From assembly GCA_003427395.1 (NCBI GenBank), contig BFEA01000027.1, forward strand, positions 1,114,606 to 1,134,790: a stretch of DNA of 20,185 bases, written 5' to 3'. Below the pieces are notes generated by a model. The model made no database searches, was not told where the DNA came from, and saw only the letters and a program-made list of their open reading frames with translations. Position 1 is the first letter of the stretch, and each line of letters opens with the position of its first letter. Shown in pieces: positions 16,905 through 20,185 of this stretch. The position numbers and the translations under genes are program-made. Source of the stretch: Chara braunii (lineage: Eukaryota; Streptophyta; Charophyceae; Charales; Characeae).

Positions 16905-17648
16905 TGGGATGCAATCATCTCTGCAATCACGGGGATATGGAAAGATCTGCTATTCGCAGTATCACCAGATCCTCCGGGGACATGGTATATAAACAGCTCG
17001 TCACGGTTGGATAAGACCAGATTATGGAAGCTGCTTTCAATCGAAAGTGGAGGTAAGCGTATCTTTCAGACTTGGGATTATTCACCAGATATGACTCTCA
17101 CTCTTAGCGAAACGAATGACCAACCAAGCCTCGGCATAGTGCTAAGTCAGGTAAGAGTTTTAAAATATTTGGACTTCAATGATACCATGAATTGCATGGT
17201 CTTTGCAGATGCGAAACCGCTTGCTCATCTGAAAATAGACCCAACACGGTGGGAGTGGAGAGCAAGAGGCCAAAGGGGCCAAAGCATTCTATTAACAGAG
17301 TACTCCCTCCAATTGGGATACACTCTTAATCCTTCGGTGAAGCACCCTTTGGTAGTTGCTAGGAATAGATGGGCTCAGTTGATTGATTTGGATCCTAAAT
17401 GTATAGAGGATAATCTGTTATGTTGTTCAAGTTGGAAACAACTGAAGGTGATCACCAATCAAAGACACGCCTCACTATTGTGGCTAGTATCGTTGGTGGC
17501 AACACCATTTGCAGTGTGGCTTGCAGAACATGGTGTACGCGTGGAGTCAAGCTGCAAACGGTGTCAATGGGCCTTCGAATCAACAATACATTTATGGTGG
17601 GATTGCCCAGCGGCTAGTCGTATATGGCGCTGGGTCATCAAACAATGA
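16905..17648 (+). pseudogene. LINE ORF2 C-terminal region with Cys/His motif
   Basis: Open in the same frame as the upstream part, 16905 to TGA 17646-17648 (first ATG 17007). The end carries C-x2-C-x8-H-x4-C (about 17551-17604) followed by AASRIW, the arrangement of the zf-RVT domain found at the C-terminus of plant LINE ORF2 proteins, thought to bind nucleic acid. It lacks stops over ~248 codons although the upstream half is riddled with them. Past the stop, similarity to the usual LINE tail (a W-S-L-x-G-G-I-P-like stretch near 17686) continues faintly. Confidence 0.82.
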
Positions 17649-18432
17649 GATCGTATCTCAGGGTCCCCACTTCAGTGGTCCAAGAATTGGTCGCTGCTAG
17701 GGGGCATCCCAGACCACTTGAATATCTTCAAAGGCTGGGACTATGTTGCGCAATCTATAAGAGCAGTGGCGTTCCACCCTGGCCACCATCGTAAATGATA
17801 AACTGATCCTGGATCCTTGGTTGTTCTCTGCATAGATGAAGGGGACTAACCTGGTCACTCGGTTACGATAGCCGCGGTAGGCTGGCAGAGGGATTGGAGG
17901 CGGAGGGAGTGTTCAAAGAACTTTTAGAATGGAGCTCTCTCCTTCAACCTTTCCCTTTTGTTTCTATTGTCTCTTTTTGCGTGTGTGCTCCTAGTACTAG
18001 AGTAGTTATTTGAGTAGGATAATTAGATAGGGTAGGATATGTTTGATGTTTTGAGTTGCTTATGGTTTGCGTTTGGCTTTATTGGCCGTGTTGGCTTTTG
18101 TTACATAGTTAGCTTTCCATCTTTTGGCTTGTGTTTGGCTTTATAGGCCGTGTTGGCTTTTGTTACATAGTTAGCTTTCCATTTTTTGGCTTGTGTTCGA
18201 CTTTGTGGGCCTTGGTGACCTTTTTCTTTCCTAGGGCTGGGATGTGTCAGGGCAGCGGTCCAGAGTTGGCCATTCTGCTACTAGACCGTGACCATTGTGT
18301 CCCAAGGCCTGCAACTAAGCTGGGTAATGGTCCCAGTATATTTGTACCGGGTTGTTTGTCGAGGTTTTCCTAGCCTCTCTCTTTGGTGTGGTAATATGAA
18401 TGAGCTGAGTTTCTCTTGTTAAAAAAAAAAAA
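17649..18432 (+). other. LINE 3' UTR and poly(A)
   Basis: Non-coding, T/G-rich, ending in 12 A (18421-18432). It contains a 62-bp tandem duplication. The poly(A) directly precedes the right target-site copy. Confidence 0.8.
18059..18215 (+). repeat. 62-bp tandem repeat in the LINE 3' UTR
   Basis: Units at 18059-18120 and 18121-18182 are nearly identical (GGCCGTGTTGGCTTTTG then TTAGCTTTCCAT); a third partial unit runs from 18183 to about 18215. Confidence 0.9.
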
Positions 18433-18433
18433 C

Positions 18434-18447
18434 AGAATACTTCGCTA
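18434..18447. repeat. target-site duplication of the LINE, right copy
   Basis: AGAATACTTCGCTA, identical to 15528-15541. The sequence after it (GTGGGTCCAGGCCCC) continues the interrupted repeat. Confidence 0.75.
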
Positions 18448-20097
18448 GTGGGTCCAGGCCCCAGGGAAGGCCATGGGCTCCTTTTGGTTTTTGGTAGAAC
18501 TACTGCTGGGTGAGTCTCCTCGGAGATCGAAGGGGAGACCAGAAAATGTCACTTCCCGCCAGAAAAGAATAGTAGGATTACCCTCTAAGAGGCTGATCCC
18601 ACCTCTTTTCTTTTTTTTTCTTTTTTTTCCTTTTTTTTTTTAACTACGCGCCCCCAGCCCAAATTTTTCTTTTGGGCAAGGGCTGCCAAATTTCTGTTTT
18701 TTTTTTTTTTTTTTTTCCCCCAAGGCTTATATTTCCAATTGAAGTAACGGAGGCCGGGGTCCTCATAGTCTACCCGGAAGGCTGGAAGCATTACCCAGTT
18801 TCGCTTACGGGGTGGGACCGCACCCCGAGGGGACCAACCCCCTTGACAGACAAACCACGGCATCAAACAAATAGACTGGTCCCTTGCCTATCGAGCCCAC
18901 CGGGCTCGACGGTTCCCTATTCTCCTCTTCTCAGACTGCCACTAAATTAAATACCGGGCAGTGGAGCTTCAGCTCCAAATGACCAGACTTGGCACTCCCT
19001 CCAAACCCCTTATCCCTCTTTCTACTGCCCTCCTACTGCAGAGGTGTACGGAGCGCCTAGGTATTACTGCCAAATTTCGATTTCAAAAAGCCCTGCCCCT
19101 AAAAGTTTCAAAATGGCAAAGCATAAAATAGGGCTCATTCCAACTTTTTTTTGGGCGGGGAATGAAAACTGGCCTTCCTCCTCCCTTCTGCAAATCCCAC
19201 ACACTGGTGGGTGAGGTTCGCAAAAACGGGGTAGTCGCCTAATAACGACCTGCCCCGCAAAGCTTCGCAGAAGTCACAAGTTGCCCTCTCGGTCCCGCCC
19301 TGTCCACATTATAGAATTTGGATCCCGCTTGCCCATCAAACTCGCTACTTTTACTGAGGACGCGGTGGGGGTCCTCCGTGTTATAAAATTTGGATCCCAA
19401 ATGCCCACCAAACGCACTGCTTTTACTGAGGATGCGGTGGGAAGCTGTGGGCGGCGAGGTTAAACCACCAGTCCCCCCGCCACCGAAAACCCTCAAACTA
19501 CCGGTAGGCCTGCATTGGCCTGTTTTTTGTTCGTATAGCGACCGTTGGCGGCCTACCGGGTCCCGGTTCCATTCGTGGTATCGTCATGAAACAGTCGGCA
19601 CTTCGCAGCACGATGTCCGACATGTTCCCCCCAAGACATCAAAGTGACCGCCCTGATCGATTTTCTAATTTTCCTAAAATACGGAAATTGTTTAGTGATT
19701 TGTTTTTCGTGATATTTTCGTGATGTTTTCCTTTTTGTAATTACATTTTTTGTCTTATTTCTTTCTGTTTTCACATTGTTGCCAGCCACCGAGGAAAGGA
19801 CACCATCGTTTCAGGTCTGACGGTCAGCCTCGTCTCCTGTCGCCATCCCCTGGCAAAAAGCCACCGATGGGTGGCCGGTCTTCGTCCATGTGTAACTTTC
19901 CCACATGGCGCCGTGTCGTTGCGGATGAAACCGTGTTGCCAACCATCCGTTACGACACCCCACCTCCTCCCCGCCCCCCGACCGTTGCACCCATCCGATG
20001 TGACGACCCTATCTCGGACGGCTGATGTGGTGGGGACGGTATCTGTTGTGACCAATGTCCGTGTCGATAGGCTGCGATGCCGCCGTCTGTCTGTCGG

Positions 20098-20098
<1 letters not shown>
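18448..20098. other. no gene seen; simple-sequence and short repeats
   Basis: About 1.65 kb without a supportable gene. It holds T-rich blocks at 18604-18641 and a run of 20 T at 18697-18716 (poly(A) on the - strand, so possible tails of reverse-strand retroelements), a hairpin CGAGCCC/GGGCTCG near 18892-18908, a 72-bp tandem pair, an inverted repeat CCGGTAGGCC / GGCCTACCGG (19501-19510 and 19550-19559), and an AT-rich stretch (19665-19790) ending in a pyrimidine-rich GCCAG that looks like an intron end but has no recognisable exon after it. Confidence 0.55.
19309..19444. repeat. 72-bp tandem duplication
   Basis: TTATAGAATTTGGATCCC (19309) recurs as TTATAAAATTTGGATCCC (19381), and both units end with TTTTACTGAGGA-GCGGTGGG. 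Because 72 is a multiple of three, frames on both strands stay open across the pair; that is a consequence of the period and not evidence of a gene. Confidence 0.9.

Positions 20099-20185
<87 letters not shown>
20099..20185. repeat. (CT)n microsatellite, runs off the window
   Basis: An uninterrupted CT dinucleotide run of 87 bases up to the last base; the true length is unknown. Confidence 0.99.

Larger units (their letters stand above)
15542..18432 (+). mobile_element. L1-like LINE, 5'-truncated, with poly(A)
   Basis: About 2.9 kb between two 14-bp repeats. It begins inside the ORF2 RT domain, so the endonuclease, ORF1 and 5' UTR are absent, as expected from abortive target-primed reverse transcription. 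It ends with a ~770-base 3' UTR and 12 A. The coding part is broken by stops and a frame change, so it is not autonomous. Confidence 0.85.

Noticed and set aside
18585-18866. Reverse-strand 93-codon frame with Lys runs
   Set aside because: Half of it is poly(A)-type sequence; the N-terminal half matches nothing I recognise.
1-20185. tRNA, 5S or other rRNA genes
   Set aside because: No T-loop GGTTCRANNCC with matching acceptor stems and no rRNA signature was found on reading both strands.

Overview
This window is nuclear DNA of a eukaryote, most likely a plant (streptophyte). The reasons are a Ty3-type LTR retrotransposon whose primer-binding site matches the initiator-Met tRNA with one mismatch, a plant-style L1-like LINE ending in a Cys/His 'zf-RVT' motif and a poly(A) tail, CT microsatellites, and almost no unique coding sequence. 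I cannot name the species. I see no tRNA, rRNA, CRISPR or bacterial-type gene. Everything recognisable is mobile-element or repeat DNA, much of it decayed. All alignments and counts were made by eye.

Layout. (1) 1-4419: repeat-rich, apparently non-coding DNA. It holds three copies of a 91-bp tandem repeat, a ~290-bp polypurine tract, and a pyrimidine-rich region with two ~1.41-kb tandem units full of short hairpins. At least one hairpin keeps its pairing through compensatory changes between units. (2) 4420-13985: a ~9.6-kb Ty3-type LTR element with two ~640-bp LTRs, a PBS next to a 14-bp palindrome, a broken gag with zinc knuckle, a protease with a DTGS site, and an RT with an intact YMDD site. 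No RNase H or integrase is visible. An uninterrupted 513-codon sense ORF of unknown function follows, then a 2.4-kb non-coding stretch, a polypurine tract and the 3' LTR. (3) 13986-15527: LINE-derived fragments in both orientations. (4) 15528-18447: a 5'-truncated LINE on the + strand, with poly(A) and a 14-bp target-site duplication. A related uninterrupted site lies in the opposite orientation near 14862-14930. (5) 18448-20185: non-coding DNA with homopolymer T runs, a 72-bp tandem duplication and a terminal CT microsatellite.

How the parts relate: the LTR element carries the pieces of a copy-and-paste cycle (tRNA primer site, Gag, protease, RT, PPT), but in-frame stops, frameshifts and the missing RNase H/integrase mean this copy cannot move by itself. 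The LTRs differ by roughly 4-5%, so the insertion is not ancient. The LINE is a typical dead, 5'-truncated product of target-primed reverse transcription. The most unusual content is the hairpin-rich duplicated region, the unidentified accessory ORF, and an ORF of about 110 codons shared by both LTRs.
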